From Nageia nagi (Eukaryota; Pinophyta), in the NCBI GenBank assembly GCA_050084985.1, contig JBITNC010000001.1, positions 112,034,001-112,098,000 on the forward strand: DNA of 64,000 nt, given 5' to 3'. Positions 11,690 through 23,500 of this stretch are shown here, piece after piece (the first letter of the stretch is position 1; each line of letters begins with the position of its first letter). A program made the position numbers and the translations under genes. The notes beneath the pieces are model-generated. The model was not told where the DNA came from. It was given only the letters and a program-made list of their open reading frames with translations, and searched no databases.

Positions 11690-12711
11690 GGGTGAAACTA
11701 AGAAGTTAGGTCCACTTAAAGGGGAAGTTGGAAAAATTAGTGGAGCTAAAATTCAATGTCAAAAATATCAAGATCTCTATTTAGGTTCAAGATCCCAATA
11801 AATATTAGGATCATAATATTTAAAGCTAAAATACCTAAACATATTGGGATCCCAATATTTGAATCTTTGATTTTGGCTCATATTTAGGCTCAAAAAAGGC
11901 TTTGTGAGCTAACACTTAGCCTTGGAATTGCAAGTATATGTTCATGGTAATTTTAATGGAAAATCTTAACCTCAGGCATATGTTTGATAGAGTGTTTGGT
12001 TGAATTTTTTCATGAAATTAAACCCCATTATAGATTAAAGAGTTTAGAATTCAAATATGCAATACTTTCTATTATTAGATAAGATTTTATAGTTTTTAAT
12101 TACTTTTTAGTAAAAGTGGTACACATACTTGAAATATGAGGGTCTCATATTTTCTTAATAAGTTTTTTTTGGGAGTTATGAAAAAAACATTATATGGAGA
12201 CAAGCTTCATAGAATTCTCTATAAGAATTTTTTTTTTGAAAAAAGATTAAGTTTAGATCAAATTAAGGTGGATTTACATGAGTACTTTTTGAAACCACAA
12301 ATATTCTTAGTACAAAATTAATAAAAAATAATATATTGATCCAAAAATTATGGAAAAATATTGAAGACAAGCTCCAATGTGTTAGGTATGTTTTTATAAA
12401 AGAATTTTAAAAAATACCATTAATTTAGTCAAATTATTATGGCCAAACACATGGATGATATAGTCCAAAAATATTTTTTTAAAAGTTGGTTTTTGTTCAT
12501 CCTATCTAAATTTACATTCTATCATCTAGGTATTGGAAAAAATTATATATTTGAAAACTAGACTTTGAGAACTACATTTTCACCTTATTGAACTATTTCA
12601 TGATTCCATATGTAAGTTCTTAAAATTTTGAGATCAATCATACACAATTTTGAAAATCATAGAAAACATTTCCACTTTTTGGTTGTAAAGTGGACCCAAC
12701 TTCTTGCACCC
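11690..12711. mobile_element. 1.0-kb terminal-inverted-repeat element inside LINE-A
   Basis: The left end reads GGGTGAAACTAAGAAGTTAG and goes on GTCCACTT. The right end, reverse complemented, reads GGGTGCAAGAAGTTGGGTCC and goes on ACTT. The arms match over ~25 bp with a 4-base gap and one transition. The element separates the part of LINE-A ORF2 ending near 12750 from zf-RVT at 11689, where a normal LINE has little spacer, so it is a real insertion. I see no transposase; a 61-codon frame at 12136-12321 has no known domain. It is non-autonomous, of unknown superfamily, and I could not define a target duplication. Confidence 0.65.
11800..11858. repeat. Two adjacent palindromes
   Basis: ATATTGGGATCCCAATAT at 11841-11858 is a perfect 18-bp palindrome. 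A second, imperfect one, AAATATTAGGATCATAATATTT, lies at about 11800-11821. Both are inside the terminal-inverted-repeat element, near its left end. Confidence 0.85.
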
Positions 12712-12739
12712 ATCCATAATATAGGAAGGCAAAGCTTTA

Positions 12740-13960
12740 AAGCTAGAATAAAAAATATAAATTCCTAATGGAGTTTGAGTCCAAGTGACATGATCCTCTT
12801 TTTCAAGCTTGAACTAGTAAAGAAAATTGAGGGACTATAGTTCTTTCCATTCAGATTGAAGATCATGGGGAATAGTTTCTAGTTAACATAAACCTTTTTG
12901 CATGAGCCATCATCATAGGACCAATACTGATAATCTCTAACTAAATATCCCCATTTGTAGGAAAGGAAATCCTTCAATGCTAGGAAATTTTTTGAGGAAG
13001 AGAGGGGATAGAACAGAAACTAGTAATTAATTCAAATATTAATTTTGCTACCATCTATTGGTACCCATTTCATGTATCGAACAATGTGAGGTATTACCTT
13101 GGGAAGGTCATTCAATACCATAGACCCATAAGAGAGTTACAACTATAAATACATGTTCAAGTTGATTTAAATATAAATATTTAGTTATAAGGGCCTTTCT
13201 CTAGGGGGATTTATGGTCCAAGTATACATGCCACACTAGCATACCCAATAAGGTTATATTCATAATACATAAGGGTCTGATGCCTATCTAACCTTTGTTG
13301 ACATTCAAATAGACCACATCCAAAGTGATGAGGTTGATTTACTTTTTCTTTGAGTTTTCACTCCATATGAATTCTCATATAACTTATTCCACTTCTAAGA
13401 TAATCTTTGAAGGTAGGCAAAAGACACCAATCTAGATTATTGGCATGGTGCTTAAGATGTGTTTAACCTTAGATAAATGAACAGCCTAAGATAACCATTT
13501 TATTTTCTAGTTTTCCTTTTTTAGGGAGAATGTTACCTTCATTTTTCCTAAAAGTCTCCAACATGGCCCCCTTGGAACAAAGGAAGGCTTGTATATGAGC
13601 TTGGAATGTTATCAACAATTATTGTCATCAAGTGAGATATAACTCTCAATAAATAATGTAGGGTGTTAAGACCAAAGATTATTTATTTATCATAATTCAC
13701 TACTTACCTTAAGGAAACCTAATAAATGTTGAATAAAGATTTAATCTTTTAGATCCCTTGAATTTAGGGTATGCAATAAGGAGTGTATCATCAGCAAGTT
13801 TGGAGTGAGTCAATGGAGGGCATAATGTGGTAATGTGCAAACCCTTGATCTTAAATGTTTCTTGGATATGTTTCATACCTTGACCCAAAGATTTAGAGAG
13901 GGTCACCTTGGCAAATTTATTGAGAGCTTTTGAAGAAGCCTCTAGTGCTACCATTGATGA
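12740..13960 (-). pseudogene. LINE-A ORF2, C-terminal half of RT (broken)
   Basis: This is the catalytic half of a LINE reverse transcriptase, which copies element RNA at the nicked target. Going down the minus strand from 13960, INGSTRGFFKSS leads to CQGDPLS, the conserved 'QGDPLSP' turn. GLHI.. then leads to HSKLADDTLLIAY, where the FADD catalytic box has become LADD but both aspartates remain. An 81-codon open stretch survives at 13709-13954. Lower down (about 13100-12750) come KWVPIDGS, YLVRDYQYWSYDDGSCKKV and similar, which match the region between RT and zf-RVT. Frameshifts break it several times. Confidence 0.75.
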
Positions 13961-13964
13961 GAAC

Positions 13965-15024
13965 CACTACTACATTTTAGAAATTTTGCATCACACCATG
14001 CATCAATCTATAGAATTATTTTTTCAAAAGTAATTGTATAAATCATGATGCATCAATTTATGGTAATGATGTTGTAAAATAAATCATGATTTTTTGCATA
14101 AATTAAAATATCATGCATTATGTTGCACATCAATGTTTTGAGTGTCAAATATTCAAAATTCTATAGGATGTATAAAGCATTATTTATAGCATGAAAATAA
14201 TAGGATACATGGATGATGAGGAACATATTATCAAATAATTCATGTATCTTCTCAATGCTTCCATATTTTGCATATATATATGTATCAAAAAATTTGATAA
14301 AAATATGATGTTAAAGATTCTTTGAAATCTCTCAATTTGGTGCATGCTTCGAGGATACTAGGTAAGGTGATATCATTTGATTGGACTACTACTTGTGTTT
14401 ATTGCATTAGTAAATCCATATATTTTGTAACCTAAAATTATATATTCCATGATAATATGTTTCATTTGGTCATATAGTCAAAAAATTGTTTCCACCAAAC
14501 ATCGAGGGTGTATATCAAACTCTGTAGGAAGGTGGCTAAAGTATGCAACACACATTTTGCTTATTACAAAATATAGATGCATACTAATCTCTATATTCTT
14601 CAACATGTATTTAGCTCCTACAGATCTCCATTACCAAAAATTCCCTTATAAATAGCAGCTCCTTCATTCAATCATTAATGGTATCATTCCTCTCATTAAA
14701 AATAGATCATTGATCAAGCAAATGCATCGATTATCAATAGTAGATCCTACTATGATTCATGTGCATGATCCACACCTTTTTTTCTTTTATACATATCACT
14801 TAATGTATTATTTGGAAAATCAATACATCAACCAATAGGTTAATGTATATGTAAAATAATACATCAATCCATACATCAACAATGACATCAACCAATGCAT
14901 CAAAAAAATTAGTTTAATATAGATTGATGTAAACATACCAAATAGTGATCCATCTTACATTATGGCATCAAAATACAATTTTATGATGTATGGTATGATG
15001 TGAAATCATTAAAATGTACTAGTG
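13965..15024. mobile_element. CACTA-type DNA transposon (1,060 bp) inside LINE-A RT
   Basis: The left end reads CACTACTACATTTTAGA. The right end, reverse complemented, reads CACTAGTACATTTTAATG. Both arms continue with matching 'catcacaccatgcatca'/'catcataccatacatca' sequence, and many gatgcatca-like motifs fill the flanks as subterminal repeats. These are the marks of CACTA (CMC/EnSpm) elements. The 3-bp target duplication is aac (13962-13964) and aat (15025-15027), one transition apart. Removing the element and one target copy joins the LINE RT reading exactly in frame. No transposase is present, so it is non-autonomous. Confidence 0.85.
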
Positions 15025-15027
15025 AAT

Positions 15028-15800
15028 GGAAAAGGAGGGATTGCTGATCAAATTTGAAATCCATTAAACCCAACTTGAATCAAATCCAAATTTTTCCATC
15101 ATATGACCCCTAATGAACCCTATCAAAAACATTTTTCATATTTATTTTCAGTAATAGGCCCCTAATTTTTGGGAACTCAAGGAATGAATTAGCTTATGTA
15201 TAAGGATGGCTCCATCTATGAGTTATCATCCCTTCAAAAAAGCTTTTTGTTTATCTGATATGATGTTGGGTATCACTTGCTTAAGCCTATTGGAAGCCAC
15301 TTTAGATATGATATCATAAATGCAACTGCATAATGAAATTGGATGGATGACCTCAATCTATGTTACATCTTGAACCTTGGGTATGAAAGCTAGGAAGGTA
15401 TGGTTTAGTCTACTTAGGACTTAATTGGATTCAAGGTATTCTTTAACCACTCCTAGAATGTAATCTTCAAGGAGATACCAAAGATATTAGTAAAATTCAT
15501 GGGAAACCCATTAATACCTAATGTATAATACATTTTATTTTGGGAGATAAGATGATATAACTCATCTCTAGTAATTGATCTTGTAAGCATTTTATTTTAG
15601 GATGGAGAGACTAATTGAGGAATAAAAATCAAGAGCTGATTTAGGGCTTCAATTTATGGACCATGTTTTCTATGAGAAGCTCTTGGAAAAAGGAAATAAT
15701 ATGTTTATCTAGGTCCTTTGGGTATGTGATACCTTTTCCAATGGAGAAGATTAACTTTGTGATCCTATTAGTGGCTTTATGACACATAGTAGAGGGATGA
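15028..15800 (-). pseudogene. LINE-A ORF2, N-terminal half of RT (broken)
   Basis: The minus strand encodes the beginning of a LINE reverse transcriptase. Near 15500-15570 it reads RDELYHLISQNK.. followed by GINGFPMNF, the plant LINE motif 'AP.PDGFP..F'. Near 15370-15280 come FIPKVQDVT and HPISLC, matching 'IPK....FRPISLCN'. Near 15240-15180 are IISDKQKAFLKG and LIHKLIHSL. The last recognisable residues, ISNPSFSI, abut the CACTA insertion. Several stops and shifts occur. Confidence 0.75.
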
Positions 15801-16099
15801 AAATATTTAGTATTTAGTTAGCCATTGCACTCATGATTTTTGCTTCTAGAAGATCTCTTCTTGGAGGTGGTATCCATTTAGTTTTTTTAGGAGGGCATGT
15901 TCCTCTTCAATAAGTGTATCATCCTAGTCATATTGAAGTCTTTCTTCAACCAATTCCATCTCTTGTTCCACTAAAATCATATTTTCAAAGATGTTCCCAA
16001 ATGAGCACTTGCTCTACTATTTCAATTTCTCTTTCATCTTATTTCATTTGAAAGTAAATTGATACATATTGGTCCCATATACTCATATTTCCTCATTAT

Positions 16100-16950
16100 A
16101 CCATCCCTCTACTAATTTAAAAAATGACTTATGCTTGATCCACATGAGTTCAAATGTTAAGGGTGTGCCTCACTAAATATTATGTAGTTCAATTGAGGTC
16201 ACGATGGGCCAATGGTCATATCCTATTAGAGGCAAAATCTCAATTTGTATAGGGATATCTTTATCAAACTAGTGTGAAGAAAATAAAAACCTATCAAGTT
16301 TTTCTAAGATCCTAAAATCTGGTGACTATTTTTTATCTATGTAAATTGGTCATTTTTACAGAAAACCTTAAGCAACTAATTTCTTTCAACATTGTTAAAG
16401 TCCTCATCACTTTTTTAGAGTTTACAAATTCCCTTTATTTCTCTCTTAGATTATTGATAGCATTGAAGTCAACCCCAATGATACTAGGAAGATCTTTATA
16501 CTTAGCCAACTAAGCTGAAAGTAAATTCTAAAATTCCTTCTTTTGGTATGAATTTTGGGACCTATACATATTGATTAAAGAAAAGGTAGTTCCAAAAGCT
16601 AAGAATCTTATGTGAACAACCATTCAAGAATTTTTTTTACACTATCCAAAATACATTTTGTATTGGATTTATCCCATAAAATGGAATTATAACTTGAGTG
16701 GTTATTTGAATATCTACCTAGGATTGAGCATTTAGGCCAAAACTTTATCTTAAATAGTTCTACTTTAGATACAGAGGATTTGGTTTTCTAAATGAATAAA
16801 ATAGAAGGTTTTTTATATTGAACTAAGAATCTTATCATTCATAATTTTATAGATGGAATGGAGGCCTCAAGTATTCCATGATGTAAATATCATTAGCCTA
16901 CCTACCCTTTTTTTGGGTCTATCAGCTCCTCAAGTTGGTACTATGTACCT
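16100..16950 (-). pseudogene. LINE-A ORF2, endonuclease region (broken)
   Basis: This is the apurinic-type endonuclease that nicks target DNA. The clearest landmark is minus-strand LPSIIGVDFNAINNL at about 16445-16490, the 'GDFN.I' signature of plant LINE endonucleases, with one catalytic aspartate and the asparagine still present. Downstream near 16200 the minus strand gives GHWPIVTSIEL, like the 'SDH.P' end of the domain. The rest is frameshifted. A 63-codon plus-strand frame at 16322-16513 is a shadow. Confidence 0.6.
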
Positions 16951-17371
16951 CCCTCAATGCCTTTAAAAGAAGCCTATTATAGTTTTTCCTTATGGAACAT
17001 GACCCCTCTTCTTGTGAATGCTTGCATTTCATGCCTTTATTTTGTTTGTGGTTTTATTAAAAGGAATGAACTTGGAATCCAAATTTTGATAACATGGTTT
17101 GGGATTTATGGAGGCTAGTTCTACCATTGACATGGAATCATTTTTCAAGGGAGCATCCAATATGTTGGTGTCTATTTCATCAAGCAACACCTCCTTCTTG
17201 GGATGATCCTTTATAGGTCCACTATCCCTAATGAATAGAGGGTTCTTAACTCCCTTAGATCAAGGGATAATTATGGATCTATTATTTCTATGAATTGCAT
17301 AATTGTATGAGATGAGGCTTGAGTTTCTACAAGTTCTACCTCAAACTAGAGATATTGGAATCTATTATGAT

Positions 17372-18100
17372 TTAGACTATTTGTAGATGGACTAATTGGT
17401 TTATCACATATTTGGTTTCTATTACCATGTTGAGTTTTAGATTTTCTAGTATTAGTTTTTCATTTTTGTTATTGAAATCCATTTGTATTAGTAGTAAGCT
17501 TTGGTTCATTAGGGTTAGCATAGGAGAAACTTTGACAAGATGACCATATTCAAAGCACACATTGCACTAAAGGGAATATTTTTGTAATCAATTATTTATA
17601 TTGGTTCAATACCATCATCAAGGAGACTAATGAGTATATTTTTAGGTAAGGGGGTTTCTAATTCTACATGGACAGATATCCAAGTACTTGAAAGGAACTT
17701 TTTTTCAAGAGTATAGTCTAAAGCACATAGGTACACTCTAATATAGTTACAAATAGGTTCAATCACCTCTTCCTCCCATATCCCTAGTGGTAATTCTATA
17801 ATATAACCTATATAGTGGATTCAAAGGGATTTTCTACACTTATTTTGAAATCATAGTGCCATGGCTTCATGAATAAGCTAGATCTAGCAAAAAACCAAGG
17901 ACCTCCTTGGAAGATCAAATCTCTATCTTATTAAATTGCAAACAAAGCTAAGAATTAGTCATTGGAGTAATGAATAACAAATACTTCACCTTTGGTAACA
18001 TAGTGATTTGTAACCCAACCTTTGATGTTCTATGAATGAATCTTTATTCCCAAGAAGCAACATATGATTCCCTAATTTTCCAAGATTTACATCCTAGTAG
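17372..18100 (-). pseudogene. LINE-A ORF1: DUF4283 plus zinc knuckle (broken)
   Basis: ORF1 proteins bind LINE RNA. Near 17800-18000 the minus strand reads DRDLIFQGGPWFFARSSLFM then KPWHYDF, a textbook DUF4283 ('DRD.IL..GPWFF....L.L.PW'). About 250 bp downstream comes CNVCFEYGHLVKVSP, a zinc knuckle (C-x2-C-x4-H) whose last cysteine has become serine or tyrosine. A 62-codon stretch at 17372-17560 stays open. The N-terminus beyond 18100 is not recognisable. Confidence 0.75.
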
Positions 18101-18510
18101 TTATGTTTTGACACCTTATCTCAACTTATGGCATATTAGATGTGGCTTTTAAGAATCTATTTTTATTTTTATTTGGATTCTTTGGGAGGTTAAGTATACA
18201 TGGCAATAGTATCTTCAAACTAGGGATATGCTAGGATGTCACTGGTTTGGTCCTAAGTGTGTCACATAAAGATAGTTTATTTGGACCTCCTAGGGTACCA
18301 CCACTATCATCACTAATAGGGATGTGGTTTTTAATATCCTTATCATGCATTGCATTGAAATTCATTTCCTTAGGGGGTTTATATGGATCCGCCATCCCTA
18401 GCTCCATGGGCCTATAGACTCATTTATGCATTTGCACTATAAGAGTATAGAAGGGTTTGCTTCACATTTACACAATCAAGATTGTAAACCTTGTAATTTA
18501 TTTTGGGGGG

Positions 18511-19440
18511 ATTATTATTATTATTTTTTGTATGAAAAATAATTTTTATATTACTAAACAAATTTTCATACAAAAAGCTTGGGTGGAGTTAAGCACACCC
18601 CATGGATGAACATAACCATAAACTAACTACAAAGAGTAACAAAATGATTACAAAAATATCACATCATAAGGAGTACATTATAAAATAATAGTGACCAAAA
18701 ACAAATCCTTAAAGTTTACTACCACCAACCAAAACACAATCCCCAAACCTTAATGACTAGCATAATAAAATTACATATGTTCCCAACCTCCACCCTTAGT
18801 AGAAGCCATATTCCATTCATCATTGTAATTTCTTAATCTGGCATTGGCACATATATCAATATCATAAGCTAGCTAGGGTGAAGGATTTGAGACATCTCCC
18901 CATCCCACAATTGAGGTAGATTTTTCTTACTGAACATTCAATCTACTTTGATAATGAGAAGTAGTATCCTCTCTAAGCTATATGCATTTATGATTAGAGG
19001 AGTGACACTACCAAACACATTTTGTAGTGAAGTAGGTGTGCAACTATGAGATCATCATTGAGGAGATTCATAAGATCATTCCTAAGGAGGAGGAAATGCA
19101 TCATGAGGGACATGATTAAGAGTGCAAGGAGTGTTCTTCAAATGGTCTAGTAAATTACATAAGTGCTAAACCTCCAGATGAACTTTATCAGCACAAACTA
19201 TAATCTAAAACTAGTAATCATAGAGAATAACATATTTCTCATCCAAAGAGAAGGTGGTGTAAGGGGCATTTGGGAAAATAATAATATTATTTCATATTTT
19301 CCAAATATGGTAGAGAATAGTTATTTTGAAAATATGGTAGACTTAACTTAAGGGCTCTAAACATTAAAGAGGATCCTTGAGAATACCATGATCCCTAGAA
19401 CAAGAAAAATTAAGAAAATATTAAAAAAGTAAAGAATCAA
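18511..19440 (-). mobile_element. LINE-B: 3' end of a LINE with TAA tail
   Basis: Read on the minus strand, the end at 18511-18523 is a (TAA)4 tail, typical of plant LINEs. It is preceded by a conserved-looking 3' region with GGGTGTGCTTAACTCCACCC, AAGCTTTTTGTATG and a hairpin. Further in (about 19020-18800) the minus strand reads TPLIINAYSLERILLLIIK, resembling the 'T...AE..AL..GL..A' segment of the RNase H found at the C-terminus of some plant LINE ORF2 proteins. Similarity fades by ~19440, so this is a 5'-truncated insertion of about 0.9 kb. No target duplication was found. Confidence 0.55.
18525..18576. repeat. Inverted repeat at the 3' end of LINE-B
   Basis: TTTTTGTATGAAAA (18525-18538) pairs perfectly with TTTTCATACAAAAA (18563-18576) around a 24-base loop. 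It sits directly before the TAA tail, where LINE RNAs often carry a structure that the reverse transcriptase recognises; that role is inference. Confidence 0.8.
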
Positions 19441-19479
19441 TTCCCAAGCTTGCTTGGCCTTAGCACATGACTAAAAAAT

Positions 19480-22340
19480 ATAGGGAAAATTTTTAGTCAC
19501 ATGACAATAAGGATAAGTAGGAAAATTTTTAGTCACTTGACAATAAGGATAAGTAGGAAAAATATAGAGATCCTAAATTGAACCATACTGACCCAATGTT
19601 CATGTTAAGAGAAGTCGAGGGATCTTGAAAGAAATCAAGGAGAAAGTATCTATTGGAGAACAAGTTACCAGTGACTAAATGATTAACTAACTGAAGGAAC
19701 TAAAGAAAATAAAGAGCTTATTCTATATGTCCTATATAGTTTTCTTGTTACAAAAAGAAAATAATTTACCTTATTCCCATGGCATTAAAAGGGTCATCTA
19801 TAATGGAGTTATATTCATATGAGGACTAATGAGTGGGATTATGCAATCATCAAAGAATTGAAAGGGGCTCAAGATGTCCCTAGAATTTCTATTGATGTAG
19901 TTGATTTTTCTAAGAGGTTTTCTCATTTTTATCTTGAAGAGTTTGATAATTCCTATATCAATATTTTTTGCATAAATGTGACCCCATTCAAACTATCTTA
20001 TTACCTCAACAATATAATGGTGTTCCTTAAATTTGTGAGATAGATGTTTTATTTTAATAAGAAATTTGCTAATAAAAAGGAGGCACCCATTAAGATTCCT
20101 ATTAATCTCTCTTGGTATTGTTGCAATATTTGGTTAGAAGCAAAAATAGTTAAGTGTAAAATTGCAGTTTATGATTTTAAGAGCCATATCTTGAAGATAC
20201 ATTATGATCCAATTGGTGTAGTAGATAGGTTATGCTAAACATTTCATACTAAATACAAAAACCACACTCTTGTGATCTTGAATGATACATAAATAATTAT
20301 TTGAAGATGGAAATTCAAAGAATCTTTGAGCATTTATTGAAAGAGGAAAGAGATAAAAAGAAAGAAGTGATTAAAGATAAAAGTTGTGAAAGCCTTTTCC
20401 AACCACCTAAAATGCAACAAATAGTTGAGAAATACCTCACCAAGGATCCTAAATTCAATCAATTTGGCTCAATGCAAAGATTTGATGTGTTAAATATAAT
20501 AAATGTACCTACTCCAATTATTCCAACACCCAAGGTTGTAGAACTACAAGTTATTGGGAATTCAAAAGTCCCTTTCTAAAAGTGGAGAAAGTAACCATGT
20601 TGTTGCTCCTAGTCAAGATTCTTCTTCTAGAAATAGCTCTTTAGAGAGCTCTATTGAGTATGATAATGATGATCAATCAAAATTAGGAAACAATGATAAT
20701 AGGTTGAGAATTCATAGAAGAAATAAAGAAGAATCAAATGATGATGAAGGGAATGATGAAGGTCTTATGGAGTTCACTTTCAAGAAGAAATAAGACCTTG
20801 GCTTATCTACAGATACTCATACTAAGAGGGATGATGATTTTGTTAATATGATAGATTCTAAAGAACAAGGTGAAATCAAAGATGATACTCATACTCCCCC
20901 AGTAGTTTCTTCTATGATAGAATTAATTACCACTTATTCTTTCTTTATCCTAGAAGATTCACAATGAGAAGATATCATCTCAAAATCCCTTATATGAATA
21001 ATAGCAAAAGGATCCTCACAAACCATAAAATACGCAACTACGCATTTAGAGATCAAGAAAGGCTCCATTGCTCATAAAAACCCTAGATCACATAAATTGT
21101 CATCCAAGCATTCATCTAAGGCAACTAAAGGGGAGGGATATGGTGATGATGATGGTGATAATGATGATGATAATGAAGATAGGATAAAGATAAGAAAACA
21201 AGATGAGAATTACAAAAAATTATTACCATTGATGATGCTAGCACCCTTGATTAACTTAGTTCAAAGAATCTTCTACAGAGTATAGATATTGATGCATATT
21301 TAAAAAGGCTCAAAGAAGCTAGCAATGATAGTGAAAGAGAAGAAAACATGGATATTATATATGAAGAATCTACCCTGATCCCAAGAAAACTACCAACTTT
21401 CATAGAGTTTGGGAAAGATGATCTATGCATAAGTCAACTCTCAACCAATGTCAAGAAGCCAAAAGACAAAAGGAAAATAAATATTAGCACCACAAAATAT
21501 TACATTGGACCTTTAAGGATTGAATCAAATGCATATATCATCAATCAAGAAAGTAAGAACCTAACCAAGTTAGTATAGGAAAGAGAATCAAAGGTCAACA
21601 AGCTTAAGAACAAGGTAAAGAACGTGAAGAAGACCTTTAACAAATTTGAGATGTGAGCTAATAAAGAATATTTGAAGTCTAAATATAGAATACATTATAA
21701 ATTAGAGAAGAGAGTTGATAAAATAATTAATAAATCAATTAAAGTATTTAGGAAGGCTTATTATGACCTCATGTATCTTGATAATATTAATTTTCATCTT
21801 TATGATGCCAATGAGGATATCAACAAATTTGTTGGTCAATGGGAAGTAGAAGTGAAAAATATAGCCAAAATTTAACATGAAGAGATCAATTATGAGAGGA
21901 TAATATATTTTTATATAGAGTTTTCATTCCTTTTTGTTAGTTTTCAAGTGCTAAACCCATATGTAAATCTTTCAAGGAGAAATTTGATAGTGTATATAAA
22001 GAAAATTGAGATACCATTCTTTTAACAAAAATCCCTACTCTTGGTGAATCAAGTCATTAGAGGATTGATGATGAAGTGCAACAATATTTGAAAGAGATCT
22101 TATAGAAAAAATTAAAATCTTAGACTACAAATGTAGAGATCATTGAAGCATATTAACACTACTTATCATGGACTGCATAACTTAAAATAGCCCATTGAAG
22201 GATAAAGAGTTGGACAACAAGTAAAATGATTTATCAGTACCATGAACTATTGGAAGGCAATGATAAAGTTTGTATATTTTTATGAGGATACATCAAGGAA
22301 AAGATCATAGGAATGATGGCTTTGATGCCTTCTACTCCAT
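19480..22340 (+). pseudogene. Extra ORF ahead of gag in the giant element, copy A (broken)
   Basis: A chain of open frames (19819-20043, 20044-20238, 20301-20579, 20554-20793, 21097-21285, 21348-21578, 21672-21875) makes one decayed protein of roughly 900 residues. Its features in order are: an N-terminal part with 'DVVDFSKRFSHFYLEEFDN'; a segment with 'SWYCCNIWL' and 'YDFKSHILKIHYDP' that recurs nearly unchanged at 52239-52436; a charged stretch; an acidic Asp/Asn-rich tract near 21150; and a C-terminal 'FRKAYYDLMYLDNI'. I do not recognise the family. Ogre-type Ty3/gypsy elements are known to carry an extra ORF of unknown function upstream of gag, and the position fits. Two stops separate the first frames. 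Confidence 0.5.
19491..19564 (+). repeat. 37-bp tandem duplication
   Basis: 'tttttagtcacatgacaata' plus aggataagtaggaaaa occurs twice in a row, the second copy with 'cttgaca' for 'catgaca'. It lies at the left edge of the extra ORF. Confidence 0.85.
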
Positions 22341-23500
22341 TGATAAATTAAGAAAATGCATTATGTTGTTATTTGTTACATTATTATCATTGTAAATGGA
22401 ATTGACGGTGTTAGAAATCCCCCCTCTTAACATATAGAGTTCAATTATTTTTTAGATTTTTATTTTAAAATGATTTAGTCAAGTATACAAGTTAGTAATT
22501 TGAAACATAGCCAAATTTTGATGCTATGTAATTAGGGTTCTCTAAATTAGGTTTTCAAGGTAGTTAGGGTTTTTTGTAAAATATAACTTCCTTTGAGTAC
22601 TACGTAAAGACATGAAAGCCTCATGTGTAACTCTCTCTTGATTCTAAAAGTTACACTTTTAAAGCTTCAATAATATAAGATAGTATCTTTTACATCTCTC
22701 TTATATGTACTTTTTTCTTTGATACAAGTATATGTAGTGATTCATTTTCTATACTTTGATAATGATATCTTTTTCATAAACTTAAAAAGTAGTTAGTGTT
22801 TGAGTTACTGAAAGAAACATGAAGTATTATGCGAGCTATGCAACATAGTGTTTCATTAAAGGAACTAATTTTTTCATGATTGAGTAAAACAAACTAAGTG
22901 TAATGTAACTTAGATGGAGTATATCACCTCTTACTTATAACATGATTAACTTGGGAAATAATTCTTTAGCTTAGTTAGAAAAGTTAAGTGATTATTTACT
23001 TTTCAAGAATTAGTGGAATGATAGTTTAATTCAAAGACAAGAAACATTGTGAGAAAATTAAACTAAGCCTTTGTACATTTAGAGAAAAATATGAAAAAAT
23101 ACAAAAACAGCCATTCAATAAGTGAAGAGATACTTATATGAAACATATTATTATCTTTTTTTGTAACTTAGATAACTTGATGAAGTTTAATACAACTAGG
23201 TTACAAACATTAAATACTTGCTTACTTTTTAAGAATCAATTGAGAAATTATTTAATCTAAGTAGTAGAAAAGTTGTGAGAAGTATAACATAAGTCTTAAC
23301 ATAATCCATAAGTATAAAGAAAACACATCAACAACAAACTCTTTAAAAGGAGGATTTTAGATCCTTATTATTTGCTTTTTCTATTTGATAAGAAAAGTGG
23401 TTAATAGAATTGGTGACTTTGTTCAAGAAGTGAGTCTAGAACTACCATTTGACTAGTCAAAGTTATCTTGGTGACTTTGAACTATATTAGTCACTTTAAA
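22341..23500 (+). other. Spacer between extra ORF and gag; LTR-like features
   Basis: No protein is recognisable. A stretch from 'tgttagaaatcccccctc' (about 22408) has LTR-like traits: TG start, 'agggttttttgtaaaatata', pyrimidine-rich 'ctctctcttgattc' and 'cttcaataatataag'. I could not find a partner copy in the window, so it may be a solo LTR fragment or just the untranslated spacer that Ogre-type elements have between the extra ORF and gag. Confidence 0.3.

Larger units (their letters stand above)
10860..18450 (-). mobile_element. LINE-A: near full-length L1-type LINE with two nested insertions
   Basis: Read on the minus strand, the order is ORF1 (DUF4283 then zinc knuckle), endonuclease, reverse transcriptase, zf-RVT, 3' region. 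This is the standard plan of plant L1 LINEs. Removing a CACTA element (13965-15024) and a terminal-inverted-repeat element (11690-12711) leaves ~5.5 kb, a normal full length. Stops and frameshifts are frequent, so it is long dead. Both ends are approximate: I found no clear poly-A or TAA tail near 10860 and no target duplication. Confidence 0.75.

Noticed and set aside
22408-23350. 5' LTR of the giant element
   Set aside because: It has an LTR-like look, but the start does not match the possible 3' LTR at 49983 beyond the first six bases. I left it as a spacer with low confidence.
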